Source of the DNA: an uncultured Burkholderiales bacterium
GTDB lineage: Bacteria; Pseudomonadota; Gammaproteobacteria; Burkholderiales; Burkholderiaceae_C
Direction: 5' to 3'
Assembly (NCBI GenBank): GCA_903820745.1
Contig: CAIJIT010000049.1
Span: 24,268-88,267, forward strand
DNA: 64,000 nt
The notes below the pieces were generated by a model. The model did not search any database. It was not told the origin of the DNA and was given only the letters and a program-made list of their open reading frames with translations. A program made the translations under genes and the position numbers. Shown in pieces: positions 35,593 to 44,914 of the stretch (its first letter is position 1; every line of letters starts with the position of its first letter).

Positions 35593-36654
35593 TCAGTTCA
35601 GCAGACAACCCGCAACATCGAAACCGATGGCCTGTCCAGCCAGCGGCTTCAGCCACAGCGTTTGACCGGCTTGCAGATGGCTCAGCTCGCTGCCGACCTT
35701 GGCATTGAGCAGTCCATCTTGTCCGTCCACTTTCAGGTGCAGGATCGACGCATCGCCCAGATGTTCGGCCAGCACCAAGGTTGCCGGCACCGCCGTTGAG
35801 TCAAGCGCGGTCAATACCTGCAGCTGCTCGGCGCGCAAGCCGGCGCAGCTTGCCTGTGGGGCGATTGATGCGCTCAGCGCGGCCCACAAGGCCAGTTGCG
35901 CCGCGCTGGCATCCGCTGCGGGGCGGTCGATCAGGTTGATCCGCGGCGCGCCCAGAAATGCCGCGACAAATTTGGTCGCGGGGCGGCTGTACAAGGCCAT
36001 CGGTGCGCCTTGCTGCTCGATGCGGCCCTGATGGAAGACGGCGATGCGGTCGCCCAAGGTCATCGCTTCGACCTGATCATGGGTCACATAGATCATCGTC
36101 GTGCCCAGCTCCTGGTGCAGGCGCGAGAGCTCGATCCGCATCTCCACCCGCAAGGCGGCGTCGAGGTTGGACAGCGGCTCGTCAAACAGGAAGACCTTGG
36201 GCTTGCGAACGATGGCGCGGCCGATCGCAACCCGTTGGCGCTGGCCGCCTGAGAGCTCCTTGGGGAAGCGGGAGAGCAACTCAGTGATGCGCAGCGCCTC
36301 GGCGGTGCGGCCCACTTGCTGCTGGCGCTCACGCTTTGAAACCCCTGCCATGTGCAGTGCGAAACCCATGTTTTCGGCCACCGTCATATGCGGGTAGAGC
36401 GCATAGCTCTGGAACACCATCGCCGCGCCGCGGTCGGCCGGGCGCAGTTCATTGGCGCGCTGGCCGTCGATCAGCAATTCGCCGCGGTCGATGCTTTCCA
36501 GCCCGGCAATCATGCGCAGCAGCGTCGACTTGCCGCAGCCCGATGGCCCGACAAAGACGATGAATTCGCCGTCCTCAACCTCCAGGTCAACGCCCTGGAT
36601 CACGTCGACCGCACCGAAACTCTTGTGGATGCCGCGCAGGCTTACCTGGCCCAT
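35593..36654 (-). CDS. Sugar ABC transporter ATP-binding protein (UgpC/MalK-like), system 2
   Basis: A 353-aa ATPase beginning [19 protein letters not shown]. It has Walker [10 protein letters not shown], signature [12 protein letters not shown], Walker [14 protein letters not shown] and VTHDQVEA, plus a C-terminal regulatory domain. It should energise the two permeases at 38056-39773. The start at 36654 is one base after the GH1 stop, so GH1 and this gene are translationally linked. The longer track frame (36783) overlaps GH1 and is rejected. Confidence 0.92.
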   Translation of the reverse strand: MGQVSLRGIHKSFGAVDVIQGVDLEVEDGEFIVFVGPSGCGKSTLLRMIAGLESIDRGELLIDGQRANELRPADRGAAMVFQSYALYPHMTVAENMGFALHMAGVSKRERQQQVGRTAEALRITELLSRFPKELSGGQRQRVAIGRAIVRKPKVFLFDEPLSNLDAALRVEMRIELSRLHQELGTTMIYVTHDQVEAMTLGDRIAVFHQGRIEQQGAPMALYSRPATKFVAAFLGAPRINLIDRPAADASAAQLALWAALSASIAPQASCAGLRAEQLQVLTALDSTAVPATLVLAEHLGDASILHLKVDGQDGLLNAKVGSELSHLQAGQTLWLKPLAGQAIGFDVAGCLLN

Positions 36655-36655
36655 A

Positions 36656-38020
36656 TCAAACCCTCGCCCTGTGGTCAGCAGCGTGACAGCGCTGCAGAAA
36701 TTCCCGATACCAATGCGCGCTGTCTTTGAGCCGGCGTTGCTGCGTGGCGTAGTCGACATGGACCAGGCCGAAGCGCTTCTCATAGCCGCTGGCCCATTCG
36801 AAGTTGTCCATCAGGCTCCAGACCATATAGCCGGCCATCGGCACGCCCTGGTCGAGCGCATCGGCGACCGCGGCGATATGGGTCTGCAGATAGTCCTTGC
36901 GGTCGGCGTCATGCACCTGGCCGTCGCTCAGCGGGTCCTTGAAGGCGCCGCCGTTCTCGGTGATGTAGAGCGGCGGCAAGACATGGCTGCGGTGCAGCCT
37001 CAGCAGCAATTCGGTCAGCCCTTGCGGGTAGATCTCCCAATCCATCTCGGTGACCGGCAGACCCAGCGCCTTGGCATCGAAAGGCTGGCCGGCGCTGGCA
37101 ACATAACGGGTGTAGTAATTGATGCCGAGGTAATCCATCGGCGTGGCGATATGGGCCATGTCGCCGGCTTCGATCAGCGGCGCATCGGGCCCCAGTTCGG
37201 CCAGCACTTCCGCTGGGTAGGCGGCGTTGAAAAGCGGGTCGGTATACCAGCGCAGGTCGCGCGCATCGTGCATCTGTGCCATGGCCAGATCTGCGGCGCT
37301 GTCGGTGGCCGGCATCGCCGGCGACATGTTCAGCACGATTCCCAGCTTGGCTTTGCACCCATCGGCGCGTAGCGCCTGCAGCGCCAGGCCATGGCTGAGC
37401 AGCAGATGGTGCGAGACCTGGGCGGCGACCGCACGGCTCTTGATGCCGGGCGCAAAGATGCCCAGTTGATGGCCCAGCACCGCCATCACCCAGGGCTCGT
37501 TATGGGTGGTGATGCCGGTCAGGCGATCGCCCAGGCGCTGGTTGATGCCGCGGGCATAGTCGACGAAGTGATGCACGGTGGCGCGTGCGGCCCAGCCGCC
37601 CTGCTCCTGCAGCGCTTGCGGCAGGTCCCAATGGTTCAGCGTCAGCCAAGGCTGGATGCCGCGCGCCAGCAAACCGTCGACCAGGCGTTCGTAAAAGTCC
37701 AGCCCGGCCGGGTTCCAGGCCCCGGCGCCGAGCGGTTGAACGCGCGGCCAGGAGACCGAGAAGCGGTAGGCGTCGACGCCCAGCGAGGCGATCAGGTCGA
37801 GGTCGGACTCAAGCCGGTGGTAATGGTCACAGGCGATGTCGCCATTGCTGCCATCCTTGATGGCGCCCGGAAGCTGACAGAACAGGTCCCAGATCGAGGC
37901 GCCCTTGCCATCGGTGGCAGCAGCGCCTTCGATCTGGAAAGCACTGGTGGCCACGCCCCAGCAGAAGTCGGCCGGAAACCGGTGGTGCAGCAGCGAAACG
38001 GCGGAAACGGCAATCGTCAT
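36656..38020 (-). CDS. Cytoplasmic GH1 beta-glucosidase, system 2
   Basis: A 454-aa family 1 beta-glucosidase with no signal peptide, expected to split imported beta-glucooligosaccharides to glucose in the cytoplasm. The acid/base Glu175 is in THNEPW and the nucleophile Glu355 in [28 protein letters not shown] and the [22 protein letters not shown] ending are canonical. The ORF track shows a 725-aa frame to 38833, but its first 271 residues are an antisense-like shadow of the permease gene; ATG 38018-38020 is the real start, with only a weak Shine-Dalgarno. It lies between the permease and ATPase genes of system 2. Confidence 0.93.
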   Translation of the reverse strand: MTIAVSAVSLLHHRFPADFCWGVATSAFQIEGAAATDGKGASIWDLFCQLPGAIKDGSNGDIACDHYHRLESDLDLIASLGVDAYRFSVSWPRVQPLGAGAWNPAGLDFYERLVDGLLARGIQPWLTLNHWDLPQALQEQGGWAARATVHHFVDYARGINQRLGDRLTGITTHNEPWVMAVLGHQLGIFAPGIKSRAVAAQVSHHLLLSHGLALQALRADGCKAKLGIVLNMSPAMPATDSAADLAMAQMHDARDLRWYTDPLFNAAYPAEVLAELGPDAPLIEAGDMAHIATPMDYLGINYYTRYVASAGQPFDAKALGLPVTEMDWEIYPQGLTELLLRLHRSHVLPPLYITENGGAFKDPLSDGQVHDADRKDYLQTHIAAVADALDQGVPMAGYMVWSLMDNFEWASGYEKRFGLVHVDYATQQRRLKDSAHWYREFLQRCHAADHRARV

Positions 38021-38055
38021 GGGGTCAATCAGGCAAGGGTGAGTCGGCGCGGCGG

Positions 38056-38877
38056 CTATTTGACGGCGCCGGCGGTCAGCCCGGCGATCAATTGGCGCGA
38101 GAAGATGAAGAACAGCAGCAGCAGCGGCACCGTGGCGATGGCCGAACCGGCCATCAGCGCCCCCCATTCGGTGTTTTCCGGGCTCTGGATGCTGCGCAGG
38201 GCCAGCGGCAAGGTGAAGGAGTCGGCGCTGCGCATCACGATCAGCGGACCGATGAAGTTGTTCCAGGAACTGATGAAGGTGATCAGCCCCAAGGTGCCCA
38301 GGGCCGGTTTCAGCAAGGGCAGCACGATGCGCCAGTAGATGCTGAATTCGCCGCAACCATCCATCCGTGCGGCTTCGAGCAGCTCGCGGGGAATCGCGCT
38401 GAGGGCGAATTGCCGCATCAGGAAAATGCCGAAAGCGCTGGCGGCGCCGGGAATATAGAGCGCCCGATGCTGGTCGATCCAGCCCAGCGCATCCATGATC
38501 ATGAAGCTCGGGATCATGCTCATGAAGGAAGGCAGCAGCATGGTTGCCATCACCAGGCCGAACAGCGTCTGCTTGTGGCGAAACTCGAACATTGCGAAGG
38601 CATAGCCGGCCAGCGAACAGAAGAACAGCGTCAGCAGCGTCGAGGCGATCGCCACATAGACGCTCCAGCCGACATTGCGCCAGAACGGCAGCCTTGCGTT
38701 GAGGATTTCCAGATTGGCCTGGAACGAATGGCTGAAGAACAGCGGCAGCGGCTGGCTGAAAATCTCGGTGCGCGTGTGGGTGGCGAACACGAACATGAAG
38801 TAAAAAGGCGCCAGCATCAGCAAGGCCCCGCAACCGACCAGCAGATAAGCCGGCCAGGTTTTCATTGGAGCCTTCAT
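38056..38877 (-). CDS. Sugar ABC transporter permease (MalG-like), system 2
   Basis: A 273-aa inner-membrane permease with six hydrophobic segments and the EAA loop RELLEAARMDGCGEFSIYWRIVLPLLKP. It overlaps the upstream permease gene by 4 bp (ATGA), as for a coupled pair. A start four codons later (MKTWPAY) is also possible. The sugar is inferred to be a beta-glucooligosaccharide from the linked GH1 and GH16 genes. Confidence 0.92.
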   Translation of the reverse strand: MKAPMKTWPAYLLVGCGALLMLAPFYFMFVFATHTRTEIFSQPLPLFFSHSFQANLEILNARLPFWRNVGWSVYVAIASTLLTLFFCSLAGYAFAMFEFRHKQTLFGLVMATMLLPSFMSMIPSFMIMDALGWIDQHRALYIPGAASAFGIFLMRQFALSAIPRELLEAARMDGCGEFSIYWRIVLPLLKPALGTLGLITFISSWNNFIGPLIVMRSADSFTLPLALRSIQSPENTEWGALMAGSAIATVPLLLLFFIFSRQLIAGLTAGAVK

Positions 38878-39773
38878 GCCGCTGACGTCCTGGCGCTGAA
38901 GGCGCGGTTGGTCAACCAGGTCAGCATCGCCACGATCAGGAACAAGATCCAGCTCATCGCGCTCGAGCCGCCGAAGTCGTTGAAGTCAAAGGCCATGCGG
39001 TACAGGTAGACCGCCGAGGTCATCGCCGATTGGTCCGGGCCGCCCTTGCCATTGGTGAGGATGAACGGCTCTTCGAACAACTGCAGCCCGCCGATGACGC
39101 TGAGCATCACGCCGAAATAGATCATCGGTTTCAGGCTCGGCAAGGTGATGCGCCAGAACTGCTGCCAGCGGCCGGCGCCGTCCATCTCGGCGGCCTCGTA
39201 AAGGTCTTTCGGGATCGTCTGCAGCGCCGCCATATAGAGCACCAAATTGAAGCCGAGGTAACGCCAGAAGACGATCAGGGCGATCGCCGGCTTGATCGTG
39301 CCGGGCTTGTTCAGCCAGTCGATCGGCGCCAGGCCGAACAAGCGGTCGAGGCCCAGATTGACCAGACCATAGTCGCGCGAGAACAGCGAGCTGAACATGA
39401 TCGCGATTGCCACGCTGGAGGTGATGTAGGGCAGGAAATAGGCGCCGATCCAGAAATCCCGGCTGCGCGTGAACGACTGGTGGATGAACACCGCCAGCGG
39501 AATTGCCACCAGATGCTGGGGCAGCCCGGAGGCCAGCGCCAACCAGAGCGTATTGCCCAGCGACTTCCAGAACCAGGCGTCGCCAATGGCGAAGTAGAAG
39601 TTCTCCAGCCCGACATATTGCATCGCGCCCAGTCCGCTGGTCGGCTCCCAGGACTGGAAGGCCAGATAGAGCGAGAACAGCAGCGGGAAGACGCCGAACA
39701 AGGCGAACAGGGCCAGGAATGGGCTGATGAACAGATAAGGGGCCCAGCGGGGCGAAAGTCTCGGCATCTGCAT
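38874..39773 (-). CDS. Sugar ABC transporter permease (MalF-like), system 2
   Basis: A 299-aa permease with about six membrane segments, starting MQMPRLSPRWAPYLFISPFLALFALFGVFP, and with the EAA loop KDLYEAAEMDGAGRWQQFWRITLPSLKP. It forms a heterodimer with the following permease. The start lies 2 bp after the binding-protein stop, implying cotranscription. The sequence is of the cellobiose/lactose-type CUT1 group rather than close to GtsB. Confidence 0.92.
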   Translation of the reverse strand: MQMPRLSPRWAPYLFISPFLALFALFGVFPLLFSLYLAFQSWEPTSGLGAMQYVGLENFYFAIGDAWFWKSLGNTLWLALASGLPQHLVAIPLAVFIHQSFTRSRDFWIGAYFLPYITSSVAIAIMFSSLFSRDYGLVNLGLDRLFGLAPIDWLNKPGTIKPAIALIVFWRYLGFNLVLYMAALQTIPKDLYEAAEMDGAGRWQQFWRITLPSLKPMIYFGVMLSVIGGLQLFEEPFILTNGKGGPDQSAMTSAVYLYRMAFDFNDFGGSSAMSWILFLIVAMLTWLTNRAFSARTSAA

Positions 39774-39775
39774 GC

Positions 39776-41041
39776 TCAGCGGTGGGCCCGGCGTGCGATC
39801 AGGCGGCCGGCATCGGCCAGCGCCTGCTCGATGCCCTTGCCCTCGTCGAGCACATGGTCGAGTTCGGCGCTGATCACTTCATCGGCGAAATTGTTCTGCT
39901 TGTGCACCTGCACGGCAGTGATGCGGCGCGCCGCTTCGCGCCAGATCAGGCGCGCCTTTTGACCGCCGAGGAAGGGTAGACCTTCCTCGAAAAACGGATC
40001 GTCATAGGTCTCGACCAGCGCGGGAAAGGAATCCTGGGCCTTGAAAGCGGCGAACTGCAGTTCGCGGTCGAGCGTCATCATCCGGATGAACTCCCAGGCC
40101 AGGTCCTTGTTCGCCGCTGCGGAATGGCGCGGAATCGCGTAGAAACTGCCGCCATAGGCAGCGAAGGCGTTCTCGGGCAGTTGGGCCGCACGCCACAGGC
40201 CGCGGGTGGCTGGCGCGACCCAGTTGTTGAGCTGGCCGACCAGCCAGGCACCGCCCAGTTCGGTCGCCAGATGGCCGCGCTTGAGGCCTTCGGCCCAGTC
40301 GTTCGACCAGGCGCCGACGCGGGCATCGAGCTGGTTCTGCCGCACTTTGCGGGCGACTTCAAAGGCGCGCATGAAGCGCGGCGAGGTCACCAGCACGCGC
40401 GAATCCTGGTCGAAGTAAAGGCCCTGGCCGGGCTGGATGCCGGTGCGCAGCAGGATGTCCTTGATCTCCTGGACATTGGCGATCAAGTAGGCGCCGGTGC
40501 GGCGCTTGATGTCGATGCCGGCTTCGACATAGCTGTCCCAGCTGCGCGTCAGCTGCTCGACGCTGACCCCCGCTTTGTTCAGGATGTCGGCGCGGTACAG
40601 CATCGTGCCCGGGCCGATGTCGGCCGGTGCTGCGACCACCGCGCCGCTGCGATTGGTCGCCTGGTCATAGGCGAAACCGGCATAGCGCTGGCGAACGGCG
40701 CCGATGTTGTACGGAGCTTTCGCCAGATCGTCGAGGCCTGCGCCATGGGCGAAGCGACCGACATAGCTGACCTCCAGCGCCATCACGTCGGGCAGGTAGA
40801 CCGCTGTCGACAAGGCCGTCGTCATCGCCGTGTGGTGGTCGCTGTAAGGGCGGCTGACCACCTTGATCTCGACCTCGGGGTGCAAGCGGCGCCAATGGGG
40901 GATCGCCGCCTCGACGATCTTGTCGACCAGCGGGAAGGCAGCCACCGTCAATTGCTTGCTGGCGGCGGCTTGCACGCCAGCGCCAGCCAGCAAGCCTGCG
41001 CCCATGACGGCGCGGCGCGACAGCTCACCGGGGGCTGTCAT
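39776..41041 (-). CDS. Sugar ABC transporter substrate-binding protein, system 2
   Basis: A 421-aa exported binding protein. The N-terminus GELSRRAVMGAGLLAGAGVQAA has a twin-arginine pair followed by a hydrophobic stretch, so export may be by Tat. The mature chain has the family 1 solute-binding pattern (IVEAAIPHWRRLHPEVEIKVVSRP, DVMALEVSYVGRFA, GLPFLGGQKARLIW). It is the first gene of the leftward cassette SBP-permease-permease-GH1-ATPase-GH16, about 138 bp downstream of the response-regulator stop. The AT-rich gap between holds a perfect dyad. Ligand is inferred from the cassette's beta-glucanase genes. Confidence 0.9.
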   Translation of the reverse strand: MTAPGELSRRAVMGAGLLAGAGVQAAASKQLTVAAFPLVDKIVEAAIPHWRRLHPEVEIKVVSRPYSDHHTAMTTALSTAVYLPDVMALEVSYVGRFAHGAGLDDLAKAPYNIGAVRQRYAGFAYDQATNRSGAVVAAPADIGPGTMLYRADILNKAGVSVEQLTRSWDSYVEAGIDIKRRTGAYLIANVQEIKDILLRTGIQPGQGLYFDQDSRVLVTSPRFMRAFEVARKVRQNQLDARVGAWSNDWAEGLKRGHLATELGGAWLVGQLNNWVAPATRGLWRAAQLPENAFAAYGGSFYAIPRHSAAANKDLAWEFIRMMTLDRELQFAAFKAQDSFPALVETYDDPFFEEGLPFLGGQKARLIWREAARRITAVQVHKQNNFADEVISAELDHVLDEGKGIEQALADAGRLIARRAHR

Positions 41042-41092
41042 CTTGGTAATTCCTGGGTCGGTCGGCTGGCTGACATCAAGGGTTCGGCTTGA

Positions 41093-41113
41093 ATATTAAT
41101 TTATTATTAATAT
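41093..41113. promoter_or_regulatory. AT-rich dyad upstream of the system 2 binding-protein gene
   Basis: ATATTAAT-TTATT-ATTAATAT is a perfect 8-bp inverted repeat with 5-bp spacing, 52 bp upstream of the binding-protein ATG. It contains TTAATAAT on the minus strand, the same half-motif as upstream of gtsA and the TonB-receptor gene. It is a candidate operator or promoter element. Confidence 0.4.
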
Positions 41114-41179
41114 CTTAAAGCCTGATGCCGAGCCTGGCTATGGGCACAAACCTTGAGGCCGGCGGACCGACGGCGAAGT

Positions 41180-41857
41180 TCAGGGGTTCAGCGTGCCGGT
41201 TTCGAGCAGATAGCCCAGGCCGCGCACTGTGCGGATCGACAGGCCGGAGCCTTCGAGTTTGCGCCGCAAGCGATGGATATAGACCTCGATCGAGCCGGCC
41301 CCGTTGTTCTCGCCGCGGTCCTGGGCCCAGGTCTGGCTGATCTGTTCCTTGGTGACCACCCGGGCGAGTTGCATCAGCAACAAGTCCAGCAAGTCCCACT
41401 CGCGCGGACTGAGCTCGAGTGCTTCACCGCGCAAGCTTGCACGGTGCGCGTCGCGGTCGAAAACCAGCGCGCCGAACGCGATCCCACCAGAGACCGGCGG
41501 ACCGCGCCGCAACAAGGCATAGAGCCTGGCCTCGAGTTCAGGAAAATCAAAAGGCTTGGTCAGATAGTCATCCGCACCGGCATTCAGTCCGGCCACCCGG
41601 TCATCAAGGCTGTCCAGCGCCGTCAGCACCAGCACCGGCAGCTTGCGTTTGGCTTCACGCAAGCGCTTCAGCACCGTCAGTCCATCGATCATCGGCAGCC
41701 CCAGATCGAGGATGGCGATGTCGAAGGGTTGCTTGAGCAGCAAATATTCGGCCACCGCGCCGTTTGCCGCATGTTCGACTTCGAAACCGGCCAGCCGTAA
41801 TTGAGCCGTCAAGGCATCGGCAAGGATCGCGTCGTCTTCAGCCAGAAGTAGGTTCAT
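41180..41857 (-). CDS. OmpR/TctD-family response regulator
   Basis: A 225-aa two-component regulator. The receiver domain begins MNLLLAEDDAILADAL, has the phosphoacceptor Asp51 in FDIAILDLGLPM, and the conserved Lys in DYLTKPFDFPELEA. The C-terminal winged helix shows LSPREWDLLDLLLMQLARVVTKEQ and GSIEVYIHRLRRKLEGSGLSIRTVRGLGYLL, which binds DNA. The start is ATG 41855-41857; the longer track frame is not needed. It stands divergent from the TonB-receptor gene and upstream of the system 2 cassette. Its likely partner is the kinase at 33107-34597, since no other kinase is in the window. Confidence 0.93.
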   Translation of the reverse strand: MNLLLAEDDAILADALTAQLRLAGFEVEHAANGAVAEYLLLKQPFDIAILDLGLPMIDGLTVLKRLREAKRKLPVLVLTALDSLDDRVAGLNAGADDYLTKPFDFPELEARLYALLRRGPPVSGGIAFGALVFDRDAHRASLRGEALELSPREWDLLDLLLMQLARVVTKEQISQTWAQDRGENNGAGSIEVYIHRLRRKLEGSGLSIRTVRGLGYLLETGTLNP

Positions 41858-41907
41858 CGCTGCATTCACCTTGTTGAACCCCACCGTCGCAATTTTGCAA
41901 CCCAAGG

Positions 41908-41927
41908 GTTAACGATAAATTAATAAT
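41908..41927 (+). promoter_or_regulatory. Candidate operator/promoter motif upstream of the TonB-receptor gene (GTTAA-N7-TTAATAAT)
   Basis: GTTAACGATAAATTAATAAT lies in the divergent region between the response-regulator and TonB-receptor genes and matches the gtsA-upstream motif in GTTAA, spacing and TTAATAAT. An inverted TTCGTTAA follows at 41936-41943. It may serve both divergent genes. Confidence 0.4.
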
Positions 41928-42009
41928 GTTCAAAATTCGTTAAGAATACGCCTGACGCTTGCTGATGCCGTCTGGCGGCCCAGTGTACTGTCCGAGCCAC
42001 AACGCAAGA

Positions 42010-42026
42010 GACTCGCCTCGCGAGTC
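42010..42026 (+). promoter_or_regulatory. Leader hairpin beside the ribosome-binding site of the TonB-receptor gene
   Basis: GACTCGC-CTC-GCGAGTC is a perfect 7-bp stem with a 3-nt loop. It ends 2 nt before the Shine-Dalgarno AGGAGA (42029-42034), so in the mRNA it could affect translation or stability. No known riboswitch class is recognised. Confidence 0.4.
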
Positions 42027-42040
42027 ACAGGAGACACCCA

Positions 42041-44839
42041 ATGAATAGTTCCATCAAGCTGCGCAAACCAGCCCGTCGCCATCAGGCGCTCCAGATCAAT
42101 CCGATCGCGGCCGCTTGCGCCTTGCTCTTGTTCGCAGCGGGCGCTGCCCAGGCGCAGCAAGCAGCCAATGTGCTCGATACGGTGTCCGTGACGGGCATCC
42201 GTCGTGGCATCGAGTCATCGATTGCAGCCAAGAGAAATTCCGATTCGATCGTCGAGGCCATTTCGGCCGAGGACATCGGCAAGCTGCCGGACATCAGCAT
42301 CGCCGAGGCGCTGTCGCGCCTGCCTGGTTTGACGGCTCAGCGCGTCGACGGCCGGGCCCAGGTCATCGCCATTCGCGGCATGTCACCTGACTTCGCGGGC
42401 ACAACCCTGAATGGCCGTGAACAGACCACCACCGGGACCAACCGCGGGGTTGAATTCGACCAATATCCGGCCGAACTGATCTCTGGCGCCCTGGTTTACA
42501 AGACACCGAATGCGAGCGTGCTGGGTCAAGGCCTGTCCGGCACGATCGACCTGAAAACCATCCGTCCGCTTGATGTTGCCGGCAAGACGGTAGTCTTCAA
42601 TGCACGGGGCGAGCACAACTCCAACGGCGCTTTGAACGGTAATTACGGTGACACATCGGCTAACGGCGGCCGTTTCAGCGCCTCTTATATCGATCAGTCG
42701 GCCGACCGCACGCTTGGCATCGCCCTGGGTTTTGCGCATCTGGATGCGCCAGGCCAGCAACTCCACTACAAGGCCTGGGGCTTCGGCAAGGAGAATCCGG
42801 ATTGCCTGGCCCACGTTGCCGACTGGGGTTGTGGACCGATGGTCGGTCTGCCAGCCGGTGCGACCACGCTGAACGGTTTCGAAGTCACCGCAGTTTCGCG
42901 CCACCAGAAGCGCGACGGTTTGATGGGCGTGCTTGAGTACAGGCCGAACGCAGACTTGCACAGCACGGTCGACCTGTATTACTCGACCTTCAACCAGACC
43001 GAAGTGATGCGCGGCCTGATGGGCAGCATTGGTGATGGCTGGGGTGGTGCCACATCGGGCAGTACCTTCAGCAATGTGGCGACAACGCCGGTCGGCGGCT
43101 CGACGCTGGTGACATCGGCCACCGTCAAAGGCGGCCCGACCCTGCTGGTGCGCAATGACTACAACACCCGCAAGGACACGCTGTCATCGATCGGCTGGAA
43201 TACCGAGGCCAAGCTTGGCAGTTGGAAAGGCATTGCCGACCTCAGTTATTCGGGCGCCAAGCGCGACGAAACGCTGTTTGAGACCTATGCCGGATCGACT
43301 GCTGCGACCAGCCTTGGTTTCAATACGCCGACGACGAATGGTTTTCCGACCTTCACATCGGCGCTCAATTACGCTGACGTGACCAAGATCGCTTTGAGCG
43401 ATCCGGCCGGTTGGGGCCATGTGGGTCGTCAGCAGTTGACCAAGCAGGATGACACCTTGAAGGCGATCAACCTGCATGCCAAGCATGAGCTTGGTGGCAT
43501 CTTCAGCGAGATGGACGCCGGCGTGAATTTTTCGCAGCGCGACAAGAACCGCGATTTCCTGGTCAATATGGCCGCCTTGAAGACCGGTAGCTCGCAGTTG
43601 CTTACCTCAGCGCAGGCGATGGCGCCGGTGTCGCTCGGCTTTGCCGGCATTCCGGGGGTGCTGAGCTACGACGTCAATGCGATTGCCGGCCAGTACTACA
43701 CCATGACCAAGAACATGAGCACCGGCCCAGGTTCGGACATGTCCAAAGACTTCGGCGTGCATGAAAAGATCACCACGGCCTATGCCAAGGCTGACATCGA
43801 CACCAAGATTGGCGGCATGCCCTTGCGCGGCAACCTCGGCGTGCAAGCGGTTCACACCACGCAGAGCTCCAATGCCTTCGCCTTCGATCCTACCCATGGC
43901 AATGCGGTGATGGGGACGTTCACAGCCGGTACCAGCTACAGCGACTTCCTGCCTAGCTTGAATCTGGTGGGGGACCTCGGCGGCGACAAGCTGGTTCGTT
44001 TGGGTGTGGCCAAAACCATGGCCAGGCCGCGTATCGACGACATGAATGCTTCGTCGTCGGCCGGTGTTGATCCGATCACCAAAGTCTGGAGTGGCAGCGG
44101 CGGCAATCCGCAACTGCAACCCTGGCGCGCGACTTCGTTTGACTTGTCGTTCGAGAAGTATTTCGGCAAGCGTAGCTATGTTGCGGTGGCAGCCTTCTAC
44201 AAGGATCTGGCGAGCTATATCTACAACAAGACAATTCCGTACAACTTCAGCGGCTATATCAACCCAACGCCGACGGTGACCCCTGCGGGCATGATGGGCA
44301 CGTACACCACCCAGGCCAATGGCACCGGCGGCAATATGCATGGCATCGAATTCAGCGCTGCGCTTGAAGGCAAGATGCTGAGCCCGAGCTTGGATGGATT
44401 TGGCGGTTTGTTCACGGCTTCTGCCACCGACAGCTCAATCCAGGTCAACGGCCCGGGTACGGCCAACACGCCGATGTGGGCGACGCTGCCGGGTCTGTCG
44501 AAGACTGTGGCCGGGTTGACGCTGTACTACGAAAAGAGCGGTTACTCATTCCGGATCGCGGAGCGCTATCGCTCTGACTTCCGCGGTGAATACACGCAAC
44601 TGTTTGGCAACACCTCGGTCTTGAGAACGCTCGCTCAGACCACGGTTGACCTTCAGGCCAGCTATGAAGTTCAGCAAGGGCGCGCAAAGGGCCTGACCTA
44701 TATCATCCAGGTGGTCAATGCGACCAATGCGGCTGACCGCAACCTCCAGGATGGCAGTGGTTTCGGTACGGCCTCGGCACCGCAGGAGAATAATGTCTTC
44801 GGTCGTCAGTTCCTGTTCGGGGTGAGCTACAAGCTCTGA
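42041..44839 (+). CDS. TonB-dependent outer-membrane receptor, probably for oligosaccharides
   Basis: A 932-aa TonB-dependent receptor that takes up substrate across the outer membrane using TonB energy. It has a signal peptide (AACALLLFAAGAAQAQQ), then DTVSVTGIRRGIESSIAAKR close to the TonB box and the plug domain (SIAEALSRLPGLTAQRVDGRAQVIAIRGM). A 22-strand barrel follows, ending FLFGVSYKL with the motif VVNATNAADRN before it. It belongs to the large carbohydrate-type receptors of Xanthomonas and Caulobacter. The RBS is AGGAGA. There is no SusD-like partner, as expected outside Bacteroidota. It leads the rightward run of GH and ABC genes, though a strong terminator follows. Confidence 0.93.
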   Translation: MNSSIKLRKPARRHQALQINPIAAACALLLFAAGAAQAQQAANVLDTVSVTGIRRGIESSIAAKRNSDSIVEAISAEDIGKLPDISIAEALSRLPGLTAQRVDGRAQVIAIRGMSPDFAGTTLNGREQTTTGTNRGVEFDQYPAELISGALVYKTPNASVLGQGLSGTIDLKTIRPLDVAGKTVVFNARGEHNSNGALNGNYGDTSANGGRFSASYIDQSADRTLGIALGFAHLDAPGQQLHYKAWGFGKENPDCLAHVADWGCGPMVGLPAGATTLNGFEVTAVSRHQKRDGLMGVLEYRPNADLHSTVDLYYSTFNQTEVMRGLMGSIGDGWGGATSGSTFSNVATTPVGGSTLVTSATVKGGPTLLVRNDYNTRKDTLSSIGWNTEAKLGSWKGIADLSYSGAKRDETLFETYAGSTAATSLGFNTPTTNGFPTFTSALNYADVTKIALSDPAGWGHVGRQQLTKQDDTLKAINLHAKHELGGIFSEMDAGVNFSQRDKNRDFLVNMAALKTGSSQLLTSAQAMAPVSLGFAGIPGVLSYDVNAIAGQYYTMTKNMSTGPGSDMSKDFGVHEKITTAYAKADIDTKIGGMPLRGNLGVQAVHTTQSSNAFAFDPTHGNAVMGTFTAGTSYSDFLPSLNLVGDLGGDKLVRLGVAKTMARPRIDDMNASSSAGVDPITKVWSGSGGNPQLQPWRATSFDLSFEKYFGKRSYVAVAAFYKDLASYIYNKTIPYNFSGYINPTPTVTPAGMMGTYTTQANGTGGNMHGIEFSAALEGKMLSPSLDGFGGLFTASATDSSIQVNGPGTANTPMWATLPGLSKTVAGLTLYYEKSGYSFRIAERYRSDFRGEYTQLFGNTSVLRTLAQTTVDLQASYEVQQGRAKGLTYIIQVVNATNAADRNLQDGSGFGTASAPQENNVFGRQFLFGVSYKL

Positions 44840-44885
44840 GCCATGTCAGCCGGGCGGTGATGCAGCCGCCCTGCCTGCAATCCCG

Positions 44886-44914
44886 ACCCCTGCCGCACCC
44901 CCGGCAGGGGTTTC
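44886..44914 (+). terminator. Strong rho-independent terminator after the TonB-receptor gene
   Basis: ACCCCTGCCG-CACCCC-CGGCAGGGGT is a perfect 10-bp GC-rich stem with a 6-nt loop, followed by TTCC and further T-rich sequence. It lies 47 bp after the receptor stop. Some transcription may read through to the GH3 gene, or that gene has its own promoter. Confidence 0.8.

Noticed and set aside
36656-38833. A 725-aa frame that looks like a GH1 with a long N-terminal extension
   Set aside because: The first 271 residues are low-complexity Arg/Ala-rich sequence reading a second frame of the permease gene at 38056-38877. The GH1 family start is at 38020.
42041-44839. SusC/SusD-type Bacteroidota locus
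   Set aside because: No SusD-like lipoprotein is present and the receptor resembles the proteobacterial carbohydrate type; gene content is otherwise betaproteobacterial.
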